Assembly: GCA_019163375.1 (NCBI GenBank)
Contig: JAFLKK010000009.1
Coordinates: 62,001-126,000 of the forward strand
DNA length: 64,000 nucleotides
Direction: 5' to 3'
Origin: Paludibacter sp.
GTDB lineage: Bacteria > Bacteroidota > Bacteroidia > Bacteroidales > Paludibacteraceae
The notes beneath the pieces were generated by a model that ran no database searches, was not told the DNA's origin, and saw nothing but the letters and a program-made list of their open reading frames with translations. Below, piece after piece: positions 1 through 9,089 of this stretch. The translations under genes and the position numbers were made by a program. Positions within the stretch are counted from its first letter, which is position 1, and each line of letters opens with the position of its first letter.

Positions 1-1
1 T

Positions 2-172
2 CAAAATGTATATAATTTCAAAACACAGGGTGCACCTGTTTATACCAATCTGGATGCAAATGGCGCGGTTATTCCTGATGCAAACGGCGATACCAGCAAA
101 CAAGGGTTACGAACCCTCGACAGCTTTGCGGGTAATATCCTGCCAACCATTGGGATAATAATTAAGATTTAA
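2..172 (+). CDS. C-terminal end of a TonB-dependent receptor / outer-membrane beta-barrel protein (partial)
   Basis: An open frame enters from the left edge and ends at a TAA, giving the last 56 residues of a protein. The tail, with the motif ILPTIGIIIKI at the very end, resembles the closing beta-strand of Bacteroidetes TonB-dependent receptors and related carboxypeptidase-regulatory-like barrel proteins, which often finish on a strand of this kind. The text before it (QGAPVYTNLDANG, then DANGDTSKQG) fits an extracellular loop between the last strands. The 5' part lies outside the window, so substrate and partner cannot be judged. It converges on the HD-domain gene, and a strong shared terminator separates the two. 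The family call rests on pattern only. Confidence 0.55.
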   Translation, partial: QNVYNFKTQGAPVYTNLDANGAVIPDANGDTSKQGLRTLDSFAGNILPTIGIIIKI

Positions 173-180
173 TTTTTACA

Positions 181-217
181 AAAAGCCCCCGAATCATTCA
201 ACGATTCGGGGGCTTTT
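181..217. terminator. Bidirectional rho-independent terminator
   Basis: A perfect 15-bp stem (AAAAGCCCCCGAATC pairing with its complement at 203-217) encloses a 7-nt loop. Each arm is A-rich outside and T-rich on the 3' side in both directions. It lies between two convergent genes and can serve both. Confidence 0.9.
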
Positions 218-226
218 GTTCTCCTG

Positions 227-2266
227 TCAGGGTGCAACTTTATTTGCTTCAGGATACGCTATCCGGGTATGGTATATATTCTTGATTTTTTCTTTGAATA
301 CTGATTTTACCGTTTCTACATCCCTAAAAGTAATCGGCGCATCTTTAAATTGACCATCAGCTATCTGGCTGTTAATCATACTTTCCACCATCTCATTGAT
401 ACTTTCTTCGGTGTACACTCCCAAACTTCTCGAACGGGCTTCCACCGCATCGGCCATCATTAGGATAGCTGTTTCTTTATTGTTTGGTAGCGGACCCGGA
501 TAGGTGAAGGCAGCGTCGTTGGGAGTTTTGTCGGGATAAGCGTTTATAAATGAAGTATAGAAAAATTTCGCTTTACCAAACCCATGATGCGTGCCAATAA
601 AATTGATGATCTGTTCAGGTAAATGACTTTTCTTAGCAATCTCAATACCATCGGTTACGTGGCTGATGACAATTTTTGCTGCTTCTTCATAATCCATATC
701 CGTAAGCGGATTTTTACCTCCCATTTGGTTTTCGGTAAAAAATTCGGGATGTTTCATTTTTCCAATGTCGTGATACAAAGCACCTGTTCTCACCAGCAGA
801 CTATTCGCGTTAATCTTCTTGGCTGCTTCGGTAGCCAGATTCGAAACCTGAAGCGTGTGTTGAAATGTGCCCGGAGCCACTTCGGCAAATTTCATCATTA
901 AATCACTATTGATATTAGTCAGTTCCACCAAAGTAACGCTGGATATTAGACTGAACATTTTCTCGAAAATATAAATCAAAACATAAGCAAAAAGCAAACA
1001 AGCACTGCTGATGGAGAAATATAGAATGGGTTGCCAATTGATTCTTTCTATATTTCCTTCCGAAATAAGTTGAAATGCCAGGTACATAATGCAATAACAT
1101 AGAAAGATATACAGCGCTGTTTGAGCTAGTTGCGAGCGTTGCGTCATGTCTTTTAAACTCGAAACGGCTGCCATTCCGATCGTAACTTGTAAAAGTATAA
1201 ACTGGAACGAGTTATCCACCATAAATGAAATGATGAGCATGGTACAGATATGCGCAAACAGTGCCGTACGCGGGTCAAAGAAAACCCGGATGATAATCGG
1301 AATGAGTGCGAATGGAACCATGTAATAGCTCAACGTGTCGTATTGCAGCGAGAATGCCGTCAGGCCTACTATCATTACGATGAGTAGCGATAGAAAGAGC
1401 AAATCGCCGAATTTATTGTAGATACGCGGACGGAACAGGTAGATGTACGAAAAGAATAAACAAATAATCCCGGAAATCATGATAATTTCGCCAACCACCA
1501 CAATGGCGGACTGTTGAATAGCTCCTTTTCGTTTTTCGTATTCAATTTTCAACGAACTCAGTTCCAGATAATTTGCAGGTGTTATTATTTCACCTCTGTC
1601 AATAATTCGTTGCCCGGTTTGCACCATTCCTGATGTCAGGGACAGGTTTTTCAGTAGGTCGGTTTTCGATAATTCGGTAGTGGCACTGTCGTACTTTAGA
1701 TTTTCCACCAGGTATACATTCAAATCGTACGATTTTATGGCCTCGGGAGCAGCTCGCAAAATTTCTTCGTAAGCAGTTTTTGGGGTATAGACATTTTGTA
1801 CTGCCAGGGTATTTGATACCCGGCTAGGAGTGATGCACGATATGTTCTCGCGCTTATCTTCCAATAATTTATTGTAATCAGCAACAGAAATAATCCCTAC
1901 AGCATAAATAGATTGAAATTTGCGTTTAATGTAATTCTGAGAAATAGGGAATTGACCGGTCTTTTTCTTCCAATCGGTAAATAATTTATTGATTTGCAGG
2001 TTGCATTTTGTGCTGTCAAGCTTAAAATAAGGTGTGAAATCCTTGAGTATTTCCTCTTTCTCCTTGGTTATCTGCAGGTCGCTTTTGTAAATAGGAAAAT
2101 CAAACGAAGCCGTAATTAGTTCATACGACCACGGTTTCCCAACTTCAAACTGATATTTGAATTTGCTTTTAGAGGGGAATAATTGTACAATTAGTGCTAT
2201 AACACAAATAAATAGCCCCAATTTTGTAATATTCTGAACCTGTGTTTGAGTAATTTTTATTTTCAT
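227..2266 (-). CDS. 7TMR-HD family membrane protein with HDIG phosphohydrolase domain (PgpH-like)
   Basis: This 679-residue protein has the layout of the 7TM-HD (PgpH) family: one N-terminal membrane helix, a long extracytoplasmic region up to about residue 260, a block of about seven hydrophobic helices (roughly 265-460), and a cytoplasmic HD domain. The HD domain shows LYHDIGK with H499-D500 and later histidines (ISHVTDG, THHG) that suit metal binding. In Firmicutes, PgpH hydrolyses cyclic di-AMP; that substrate is inference here. A TTG 21 bases upstream would add seven residues, but I prefer the ATG because it is followed directly by a basic N-terminus and the membrane helix. It converges on the receptor gene to its left and diverges from the NlpC/P60 gene to its right. 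Confidence 0.88.
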   Translation of the reverse strand: MKIKITQTQVQNITKLGLFICVIALIVQLFPSKSKFKYQFEVGKPWSYELITASFDFPIYKSDLQITKEKEEILKDFTPYFKLDSTKCNLQINKLFTDWKKKTGQFPISQNYIKRKFQSIYAVGIISVADYNKLLEDKRENISCITPSRVSNTLAVQNVYTPKTAYEEILRAAPEAIKSYDLNVYLVENLKYDSATTELSKTDLLKNLSLTSGMVQTGQRIIDRGEIITPANYLELSSLKIEYEKRKGAIQQSAIVVVGEIIMISGIICLFFSYIYLFRPRIYNKFGDLLFLSLLIVMIVGLTAFSLQYDTLSYYMVPFALIPIIIRVFFDPRTALFAHICTMLIISFMVDNSFQFILLQVTIGMAAVSSLKDMTQRSQLAQTALYIFLCYCIMYLAFQLISEGNIERINWQPILYFSISSACLLFAYVLIYIFEKMFSLISSVTLVELTNINSDLMMKFAEVAPGTFQHTLQVSNLATEAAKKINANSLLVRTGALYHDIGKMKHPEFFTENQMGGKNPLTDMDYEEAAKIVISHVTDGIEIAKKSHLPEQIINFIGTHHGFGKAKFFYTSFINAYPDKTPNDAAFTYPGPLPNNKETAILMMADAVEARSRSLGVYTEESINEMVESMINSQIADGQFKDAPITFRDVETVKSVFKEKIKNIYHTRIAYPEANKVAP

Positions 2267-2363
2267 AACCGGAGCCAATATGAACAATAGAATGTTTTAA
2301 ATATAAAAGAGCCGAAAATTACGAAAAAATCCGCTAATAGTAGCGTGTTAAGCAAACTTTCAG

Positions 2364-2371
2364 TATTTTTG
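2364..2371 (+). promoter_or_regulatory. Candidate Bacteroidetes -7 element for the NlpC/P60 gene
   Basis: TATTTTTG matches the TAnnTTTG consensus of the primary sigma factor in this phylum and lies about 80 bases before the ATG. I see no clear -33 TTTG at the usual spacing, so support is modest. Confidence 0.4.
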
Positions 2372-2447
2372 TGGGAAATCTATTCAGTTATCAACGATTA
2401 GTAATGTTGGATTTGTCTCCAACTACCAACTCTCAACTCCCAACTAC

Positions 2448-3224
2448 ATGACAGGCATCATTACACTTCCATTAGTTTCACTTCGGGTGAGCAGCAGCGA
2501 AAGTAGCGAATTGTCCACCCAACTTATGTTTGGTGAGCGTGTTGAAGTTTTTGAAGTTGGTGAACGTTGGCTTCATGTCAGAAACCTGACGGATAACTGC
2601 ATTGGCTGGGCTGATTCGAAAATGGTTCAGATACTTTCTCCCGAAGAAGAAAAACGCCTTTCCAACTCACCGTTTTTCTGTATTCCTGTTCCTTTTCTGG
2701 TTTGCGATAAACCGGTTTCGCACCAAAAAATGTATTTGCCCGGTGGTAGTTTTTTTCCTTCGTACAATTATGGTCGATGTATTATTGACGACGAAATTTA
2801 TCAAATAAATATGTCGTCCAATCATCCAAAGCCAAAATCATTATCGCAGGAAATAACAAACAATACCTTACAGTATCTAAATGCTCCCTATCTTTGGGGT
2901 GGTAAAAGTATTCTGGGAATAGATTGTTCGGGCCTGGTGCAGGTGGTATTTGCGATGAGTGGTATTCAATTGCCGAGGGATGCTGCACATCAGGTAGAAG
3001 TTGGACGTGTTATCGATTTTCTTTTCGAAGCACAACCGGGCGATTTGGTGTTTTTTGAAAACCCTGAACGCGAAATAGTCCATGTTGGAATCTTACTCAA
3101 TACGCGCCAGATTATTCATGCTTCGGGTTGTGTGAAGATTGATCCGATAGATTCGCAAGGTATTGTTTCGACAAAAACGGGAGACTATACACACACTTTA
3201 CGTGTGATTAAACGGGTTATTTAG
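2448..3224 (+). CDS. NlpC/P60 (C40) family peptidase with N-terminal SH3-like domains
   Basis: This 258-residue protein is a predicted cell-wall peptidase that cuts muropeptides, typically between D-Glu and the diamino acid. The C-terminal NlpC/P60 domain begins near residue 135 and shows the catalytic Cys in GIDCSG (C160), a His in VHVG (H212) and a further His in IIHASG (H224), the family's Cys-His-polar triad layout. The first about 65 residues (SLRVSSSESSE, then GERWLHVR) look like a bacterial SH3 domain, and a second may follow. I see no obvious signal peptide; the protein starts almost at once with the SH3-like strand, so export is uncertain. Its TAG shares bases with the TAA of the facing LysE gene. 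Confidence 0.9.
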   Translation: MTGIITLPLVSLRVSSSESSELSTQLMFGERVEVFEVGERWLHVRNLTDNCIGWADSKMVQILSPEEEKRLSNSPFFCIPVPFLVCDKPVSHQKMYLPGGSFFPSYNYGRCIIDDEIYQINMSSNHPKPKSLSQEITNNTLQYLNAPYLWGGKSILGIDCSGLVQVVFAMSGIQLPRDAAHQVEVGRVIDFLFEAQPGDLVFFENPEREIVHVGILLNTRQIIHASGCVKIDPIDSQGIVSTKTGDYTHTLRVIKRVI

Positions 3225-3856
3225 AGAGAACCTATTTTTAAAAGACCAAGCAAAAAGCCTATTACTCCAATAGCAATAATGATAAAGCCGGTAATTTGAT
3301 TCAGTATTTTCAACTCACGCATGTTCATTTTGTTTTTGAACCGACTTACCAAAAAAGTAAGTACACTCCACCATGCGAAAGCACCTCCCAGAATCGACAA
3401 AATACCAATTATCGAAACGTATAATGTGGTATTGTTACCAATAAATTCAAATCGTGCAAAAAGAGCAATTAATACAAAAAGAACGAGTGGATTAGAAAGC
3501 GTTAGCCCAAATGAAGTTGCAAAGTCACCAAGCAGCGAATGCTTGAGTGTTTCGTTCGGTTTTGGTTGCGTAGCCGGATTAGTTCTGAAAATATAATATC
3601 CAAAGCCAGCTACTACAATACTCCCGATTAATTGAATGGCAAAACGATGAATTTCAATAAAATCCAATACGAAACTAAGGAAGAAGAGAGTAATTATTGT
3701 GTAAATTAAATCGGAGAATGTAGCGCCCAAACCGGTTACAATGCCATATTTTTGCCCCCGGTTCAGGGTTCGTTGTATGCATAACATACCAATTGGTCCC
3801 ACCGGTACCGATATGCATAATCCGATTAATATCCCCTTTACAATTATTTCTAACAT
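3221..3856 (-). CDS. LysE family amino-acid exporter (translocator)
   Basis: A 211-residue polytopic membrane protein with about six hydrophobic segments. The N-terminus has the LysE/RhtB signature: GLCISVPVGPIGMLCIQRTLNRG at residues 12-34, with the conserved proline-glycine pattern and positive loop, then GLGATFSDLIY. Family members export amino acids such as lysine, arginine, threonine or homoserine; the substrate here cannot be read from sequence. Length is normal for the family and the gene opens on ATG. It is transcribed alone, converging on the peptidase gene so tightly that the two stop codons overlap. Confidence 0.88.
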   Translation of the reverse strand: MLEIIVKGILIGLCISVPVGPIGMLCIQRTLNRGQKYGIVTGLGATFSDLIYTIITLFFLSFVLDFIEIHRFAIQLIGSIVVAGFGYYIFRTNPATQPKPNETLKHSLLGDFATSFGLTLSNPLVLFVLIALFARFEFIGNNTTLYVSIIGILSILGGAFAWWSVLTFLVSRFKNKMNMRELKILNQITGFIIIAIGVIGFLLGLLKIGSL

Positions 3857-3985
3857 GCTTTACCTTTAAATTTGGAACGCAAAGATAGCTTTTTTTTGCC
3901 ATTTAACCACTAAAATGTAATGGCATGTTAACCGTTTATAAGGAATTATTACAATCTTTTTTGAGTTCAGTACCTGAACTTTTTA

Positions 3986-5521
3986 CTAAAATCCGAAATC
4001 ATCAATTTTCTTTTCAAACTTCTCAGCTTCGGCCGGTTTATTGGCGGCGATCTGTGTTTTATTTCCCTCAACATAAATGGCAGCGTAGGGCTTTGCCGGA
4101 CAGATGGACTCGCAACCTCCGCAGCCGATGCAAATGTTTTCGATAACTTCAGGAATGGTAAGTCCATTTTTGTACGGAACCATGTGTACTGCTTGTGTTG
4201 GACAATGCTCTGAACATGCTCCGCAATCCGTTTCGTCAACAGCTACGATACACTTATCTTTTCTGAATTTGGCAACCCCAATCTGAACAAGTTTCTTTTC
4301 CTCTATTGGCATCTCTTTTAATGCACCTGTAGGACACACCGAAGAGCAAATGTTACAATCGAAACTACAAAAAATATGAGTGGAGAAATTTAAATGTGGT
4401 TGCATTATGCCCGAAATACCGTACTGCAATACAGCCGGTTTCAGTACCTGCATTGGACATTTGTCAACACACAGCTGGCAACCGGTACATTTTGTATTGA
4501 AATGCTCAATAGACCCCGCTCCGGGAGGCATTATCGGAGTGCGGGTAAGGGTTGCGTCTTCTTTTTGCCCGGTAAGTGTTTTCGCGTTGGCAAAGGCCAG
4601 TGTGGAAATTACTGCGCCCGAAGTAAGCAAAAAAGTACGTCTGCTACCATCCGCAGGAGTTTGCGACACTTCTGCTTTCTGCTTCTTGTAGCCAAACTGA
4701 TAGTTTACGCCGGATCTTTTACAAACGCTAAGGCAGTTGTAGCAACTTACGCAACGAGACTGATCCACTGTCATTGCATCACTGTCGATACATTGCGATT
4801 TGCATGATTTTTCACAGGCACCACATTGATTGCATGAGGATTCGTTGATTGAAATGCGAAAAACAGATAGTTTGGACAGTAAACCAAGGGTAGTTCCCAC
4901 CGGACAAACAGTATTGCAATACAGTCGGCCACTAAACCAGGACATAATGCTAATCAGTACGAAAAAGAAAAGTGTTATTACAAAAGCTACCGGTACAAAT
5001 GAAAGCTGTTCGACCTTGAAAACCGAATAATTGTCCATGTTGCTTAAGATGGCGGCTACTCCATTATTGGCAAACAATGCCAGTGGGCGTAAAAGTTGCG
5101 AAACAATACGTCCAAAGATGCTGTACGGATCAAGTTGTACTACTAAAAATGAGCTACCAAAAACAAAAATAAGTACCGTCAATGCCAAGATAGAATACCG
5201 CAATATGTTTTGTGGTTTCTTGTATGTGTAACGGAACTTCTTTTTTTTCTTCGAAAAAAAACGGGATTTCCAGGCAGAAATGTCCTGAAATATTCCCAAA
5301 GGACAAATCGTTGAACAATATATTCGGCCAAATAGCAGACTTATGACTACCAGTATGGCAATAATAACTAGGTTCAACGAGAGTAACGCCGGTATCCATT
5401 GTATTTTGAGCAATGCATGCATTTGCATTGGTAATTTGCCCGTGAAATCAATTAAATACAAAAAGATAGGAAGAAAGAAAAGGATTGCAAGTGCAACTCT
5501 GATATTTTTCAGATGCTTCAT
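3986..5521 (-). CDS. Membrane-bound polyferredoxin, NapH-like N-terminus plus periplasmic-type ferredoxin domain with internal Tat motif
   Basis: A 511-residue protein if it starts at the ATG; a TTG 15 bases upstream is the alternative. Residues 1-200 hold four membrane helices with NapH/NosR-type CxxxCP motifs (YCSTICPLG near 69, YCNTVCPVG near 201). A lysine-rich loop at 85-102 places that side in the cytoplasm. A first 4Fe-4S pair follows (CNQCGACEKSC, CVSCYNCLSVC, residues 230-267). Then comes SRRTFLLTSG (RR at 294-295) with a hydrophobic run to about 313, which reads as an internal Tat signal. After it come four more Cys clusters, at 345-355, 385-396, 424-440 and 464-474. It probably moves electrons across the membrane. 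It is the last gene of the tatA-tatC-DUF362 cluster. The redox partner is unknown. Confidence 0.85.
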   Translation of the reverse strand: MKHLKNIRVALAILFFLPIFLYLIDFTGKLPMQMHALLKIQWIPALLSLNLVIIAILVVISLLFGRIYCSTICPLGIFQDISAWKSRFFSKKKKKFRYTYKKPQNILRYSILALTVLIFVFGSSFLVVQLDPYSIFGRIVSQLLRPLALFANNGVAAILSNMDNYSVFKVEQLSFVPVAFVITLFFFVLISIMSWFSGRLYCNTVCPVGTTLGLLSKLSVFRISINESSCNQCGACEKSCKSQCIDSDAMTVDQSRCVSCYNCLSVCKRSGVNYQFGYKKQKAEVSQTPADGSRRTFLLTSGAVISTLAFANAKTLTGQKEDATLTRTPIMPPGAGSIEHFNTKCTGCQLCVDKCPMQVLKPAVLQYGISGIMQPHLNFSTHIFCSFDCNICSSVCPTGALKEMPIEEKKLVQIGVAKFRKDKCIVAVDETDCGACSEHCPTQAVHMVPYKNGLTIPEVIENICIGCGGCESICPAKPYAAIYVEGNKTQIAANKPAEAEKFEKKIDDFGF

Positions 5522-5589
5522 TTTAGTAATGTACAATTAGTGGAAGAAGATGGGATGCTAGTGAAAAAACTATTTTAGATAGTTGTTAG

Positions 5590-6525
5590 CTATAGCTTTA
5601 TTCTCTTGACATTTAGTTTATCAAGATGCTGAGTGCCCACCTTTAGTTTTTCTGCCATAGCTATGTAACGTACATCGGCTATATTTGTAGGTTGTACTTG
5701 CGCAAACATTTTCATCGCAGCTGTATCGGCAGCCACAAAATCCGGCGAAATAATCAGCGATTTTAATGTTACTGCATCGGCTTCGGTCTTTCCCTGAGGT
5801 CCATTTGACTTCATAATGCGGTAAGCATCAACAATATTAAGTGCCGGTTTTTTGTAGATAGTAGCTGAGTCGGCTATGCATTGGTGTAAGTCGTTGGAAT
5901 GGAAAAACTGTCTGTCCCAAACTATTCCCATTAAATTTTTCATCGATATGGAGTTTTTTGCACCACCATGATGTTTCAGAACGGGTACATTAAACCACAC
6001 ATCGCAGTCGAGTATAGCTTTATGAATTTTAGCTGTTTTTAGTTGAACCCCCTTCGGAACCTGAACTTCGCGGTAATAGGATTCATCGTTGCCGGGTACC
6101 ATTTTTCCACCCGCTTTCTCTACTGCGGCCTTGATTCCACTGTTTGTATAACACTTCTGCCAATCCTGACAGGTGTGATCAAAAACAAGAACTTCTACAG
6201 CTCCTGCACTTTTGCATAGCTTTATTAAAGCACCTACAAGTTCAGGATTGGTATTGGCAGCCATTTCAGGTTTCTTATCCCAACCGATGTTCGGTTTAAT
6301 AACTACTTTTTGTCCTTTTTTTACGTATTTGCCAATTCCACCTAACTCTTTCATGGCTTTGATAAGCATAATTTCAGGTTCACCACCCATAACTGCCACC
6401 ATATCAACACCTGTTTGAACAGATATTTTGCTCGCTGCTGTAGTGCTTGCGGCAAGTGTACCGGGTTTGAATATACTGGCAAGGCCTACAACTGCTGCCG
6501 ATTTAAAAAAATCTCTTCTTTTCAT
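5590..6525 (-). CDS. DUF362 domain protein with twin-arginine signal peptide
   Basis: This 311-residue protein opens with MKRRDFFKSAAVVGLASIF, a clear Tat signal (RRDFFK, then a hydrophobic h-region and a small-residue cleavage area near LAAS), so it should be exported folded. The mature part shows the DUF362 pattern: KPNIGWDKKPEMAANTNPELV near residue 76, DHTCQDW near 116, VPVLKHHGGAKNSISMKNLMG near 180. DUF362 proteins are usually linked to iron-sulfur or redox chemistry, but their reaction is not established. It lies between tatC and the polyferredoxin gene, with only short gaps, so it may be the main cargo of this translocase and an electron-transfer partner of the neighbouring protein. 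Confidence 0.88.
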   Translation of the reverse strand: MKRRDFFKSAAVVGLASIFKPGTLAASTTAASKISVQTGVDMVAVMGGEPEIMLIKAMKELGGIGKYVKKGQKVVIKPNIGWDKKPEMAANTNPELVGALIKLCKSAGAVEVLVFDHTCQDWQKCYTNSGIKAAVEKAGGKMVPGNDESYYREVQVPKGVQLKTAKIHKAILDCDVWFNVPVLKHHGGAKNSISMKNLMGIVWDRQFFHSNDLHQCIADSATIYKKPALNIVDAYRIMKSNGPQGKTEADAVTLKSLIISPDFVAADTAAMKMFAQVQPTNIADVRYIAMAEKLKVGTQHLDKLNVKRIKL

Positions 6526-6596
6526 AATGACTTAATAGTTAATTAAATAATAATAAAATTCAAATGATTAAAAAAACGTATGGAACTAATAACGAA

Positions 6597-7385
6597 TTAT
6601 TTTTTTACTACTAACGCACTTATTTCCCACAACATATAGATAGGTAAGAATACCACCATCAAAGTAAATGGGTCGCCTGAAGGGGTTATAACGGCTGATA
6701 AAATTAAAAGAATTATAACAGCGTGTTTTCTGAATTTTGTGAAAAATGCACGCTTTAAAATGCCTAATTTGGATAAAATCATTGATAATAACGGTAGCTC
6801 AAAAACCAATCCCATAATGAAGCAAAGCATCAAAAAACTATCCATATACGAATCGAGCGAAACGCTGTTTTCAATATATGAGCTTAAATTGTATCCAGCT
6901 AAAAATCGCAATGTAAGTGGAAAAACCATTAGATAACCAACGGTAACACCCATATAAAAAAGAATATTGCCAAAGAAAAAAGCTACACCGGTGTTTCTGC
7001 GCTCGTGGCTATACAGTGCCGGTTTTACAAATACAAAGAGTTGATAAATAATAAACGGAAAACCGGCCACTAATGCCAACCACAGTGAAGTAGACATGTG
7101 GATGAAAAACTGAGAAGAAAGATTGATGTTGATGATCTTTACTTGAAATTTGCCAATGCAGAAGTCTGGAAAAATCGGGTACTTGGCGCTCAACCGATTC
7201 ATCCATTCGTAGAGAAAAAAATTATCCCGACTAGGAGCAAGAATCACGTTATCAAAGATTTCTTTCATGTATGAGAAAAATCCCAGAGCAAGGATAGCGA
7301 TAAAGGCAGCTATTCTGAACAGGATTTTTCGTAAATCATCGAGATGATCCCAAAAGGTCATTTCACTTTCAGCAATTTCGCTCAT
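6597..7385 (-). CDS. tatC: Sec-independent protein translocase subunit TatC
   Basis: A 262-residue membrane protein with about six helices. The N-terminus MTFWDHLDDLRKILFR holds the conserved TatC cytoplasmic motif (HLxxLR) that contacts the twin-arginine signal. FVKPALYSHERR at roughly 120-131 matches the conserved loop and Glu used in signal recognition, and the C-terminal half ends with SAVITPSGDPFT, another TatC hallmark. It begins two bases after the tatA stop, so the two are surely co-transcribed. An insertion between the first helices (residues about 45-80) is typical of Bacteroidetes TatC. DUF362 and the polyferredoxin, both likely substrates, follow in the same direction. Confidence 0.95.
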   Translation of the reverse strand: MSEIAESEMTFWDHLDDLRKILFRIAAFIAILALGFFSYMKEIFDNVILAPSRDNFFLYEWMNRLSAKYPIFPDFCIGKFQVKIININLSSQFFIHMSTSLWLALVAGFPFIIYQLFVFVKPALYSHERRNTGVAFFFGNILFYMGVTVGYLMVFPLTLRFLAGYNLSSYIENSVSLDSYMDSFLMLCFIMGLVFELPLLSMILSKLGILKRAFFTKFRKHAVIILLILSAVITPSGDPFTLMVVFLPIYMLWEISALVVKK

Positions 7386-7387
7386 GC

Positions 7388-7597
7388 TTACTTGACTATA
7401 TCTTGTTTTTCGTCGTCTTTGATGTCTTTTTTTATCTCATTCTCTACATCGTTAAGCCCATCCTTAAAGTTTTTTACTCCTTTTCCTACTCCTTTCATTA
7501 ATTCCGGAATTTTTTTTCCTCCAAATAATAAAAGTACAATTAAAGCAATGATGATTATTTCGCCTGTGCCTAAATTTAGAAACATTAAGTGATTCAT
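7388..7597 (-). CDS. tatA: Sec-independent protein translocase subunit TatA/TatE
   Basis: This 69-residue protein has one N-terminal membrane helix ([14 protein letters not shown]), then [23 protein letters not shown], the hinge plus amphipathic helix that define TatA, and a charged tail. No separate tatB is seen here, as in many Bacteroidetes with a minimal TatAC system. It is the first gene of the minus-strand group tatA, tatC, DUF362, polyferredoxin. An ATG four codons further in could also serve as the start (MFLNLG), but the first ATG is kept. Confidence 0.94.
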   Translation of the reverse strand: MNHLMFLNLGTGEIIIIALIVLLLFGGKKIPELMKGVGKGVKNFKDGLNDVENEIKKDIKDDEKQDIVK

Positions 7598-7765
7598 ATA
7601 GATGTGTTTTATGTAGTTATAACTATTTCATAATTGAAACGTGCTGTAAAAATACAACTATATTTTTTAATTGAAGAATAAAAAAATCTAAATAAATACT
7701 CATAATGTCAATTCTTATGCAAAATAGTGTATAAATATTTAAGTAGCTGTCTTTTGAAATGAAAA

Positions 7766-7795
7766 AGAGCTCAAAATCATTCGACTTTGAGCTCT
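7766..7795 (-). terminator. Rho-independent terminator after serS
   Basis: The arms AGAGCTCAAA and TTTGAGCTCT form a 10-bp stem around a 10-nt loop. Read on the minus strand, the stem is followed by TTTTTC, placing it just after the serS stop. Confidence 0.85.
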
Positions 7796-7817
7796 CTATG
7801 TGTAATAATACTGTTTT

Positions 7818-9089
7818 CTAATTGATAATTTCGAATCCTGTATAAGGTACCAATGCTTTTGGAATACGTATACCTTCAGGCGTTTGATTGTTTTCGAGCA
7901 ATGCGGCTACAATTCGGGGTAAAGCCATAGCACTCCCGTTCAGTGTATGAACAAGTTGTGTTTTTTTGTCATTGCCTTTGAAGCGACATTTTAAACGATT
8001 GGCCTGGTAGCTTTCGAAGTTGGAAACCGAACTAACCTCCAACCAGCGTTCCTGAGCAGCAGAATATACTTCAAAATCGAATGTAAGAGCAGATGTGAAA
8101 CTCATATCGCCGGCACACAGGCGAAGAATACGCCATGGCAATTCTAATTTTTCAACCAGTGTTTGTACGTAGTTTACCATTTGGTCCAGAGTTTCGTACG
8201 ATTTGTCCGGATGTTGAATTTGTACAATTTCTACTTTGTCGAATTGGTGCAAGCGGTTTAATCCACGTACATCTTTACCATACGAACCGGCTTCGCGGCG
8301 GAAACAGGCTGAGTAAGCTGTGTTCTTGATGGGTAATTCACTTTCGGCAAGAATTACATCTCGGTAGATATTTGTAACCGGAACTTCTGCTGTAGGTATT
8401 AAATATAAATCGTCCACAGTGCAGTGGTACATTTGTCCTTCTTTGTCCGGCAATTGGCCTGTTCCGTAACCCGAAGCTGCATTTACTACGTAGGGTGGTT
8501 GAACCTCAAGGTAGCCAGCAGCAGTTGCGTTGTCCAGAAAGAAGTTTATTAATGCACGCTGCAGACGAGCGCCTTTTCCTTTGTAAACAGGAAATCCAGC
8601 ACCTGAAATTTTTACACCCAATTCAAAATCAATCAAGTCGTATTTTTTAGCTAAATCCCAATGAGGAACAGCATCGGTAGGTAGAGTTGGCATTGCACCA
8701 CCCGAGCGTTCTACCAAATTATCCTCGGCATGTCTTCCTTCTGGAACACTTGCGTGAGGTAGATTTGGGATTTGAACCAATAGCTCGTTCAGTTTTTGTT
8801 CTGCATCTCCTTGTTGATCGCCCAGCAATTTGATGATTTCTTTTAGCTCAATTGTTTTTTCTTTGGCTTGAGTTGCTTCAGCTTGTTTGCCCTGTTTCAT
8901 AAGCATACCGATTTCTTTCGATAGATTATTCAATTCGGCCGAAGCTGTATCTACCTTTACCTGAGATGCTTTGCGCGTATTGTCCAACTCTATAACCTGA
9001 GCAATAATAGCCTTGCCATCGAAATGTTTTTTAGCCAAACGGGCAATTACCTCGTCGGTGTTTTCGGTAATGTATTTGAGTGTAAGCAT
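7818..9089 (-). CDS. serS: Seryl-tRNA synthetase
   Basis: This cytoplasmic class II aminoacyl-tRNA synthetase charges tRNA-Ser. The 423 residues match the usual length. The N-terminal 110 residues form the long antiparallel coiled coil that grips the tRNA variable arm (ELNNLSKEIGMLMKQGKQAE and flanks). The catalytic part shows motif 2 (CFRREAGSYGKDVRGLNRLHQF near 256-277) and motif 3 (NGSAMALPRIVAALLENNQ near 386-404), and the protein ends in the expected IPKALVPYTGF. It has its own terminator and is probably transcribed alone or after rpmA. Confidence 0.97.
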   Translation of the reverse strand: MLTLKYITENTDEVIARLAKKHFDGKAIIAQVIELDNTRKASQVKVDTASAELNNLSKEIGMLMKQGKQAEATQAKEKTIELKEIIKLLGDQQGDAEQKLNELLVQIPNLPHASVPEGRHAEDNLVERSGGAMPTLPTDAVPHWDLAKKYDLIDFELGVKISGAGFPVYKGKGARLQRALINFFLDNATAAGYLEVQPPYVVNAASGYGTGQLPDKEGQMYHCTVDDLYLIPTAEVPVTNIYRDVILAESELPIKNTAYSACFRREAGSYGKDVRGLNRLHQFDKVEIVQIQHPDKSYETLDQMVNYVQTLVEKLELPWRILRLCAGDMSFTSALTFDFEVYSAAQERWLEVSSVSNFESYQANRLKCRFKGNDKKTQLVHTLNGSAMALPRIVAALLENNQTPEGIRIPKALVPYTGFEIIN

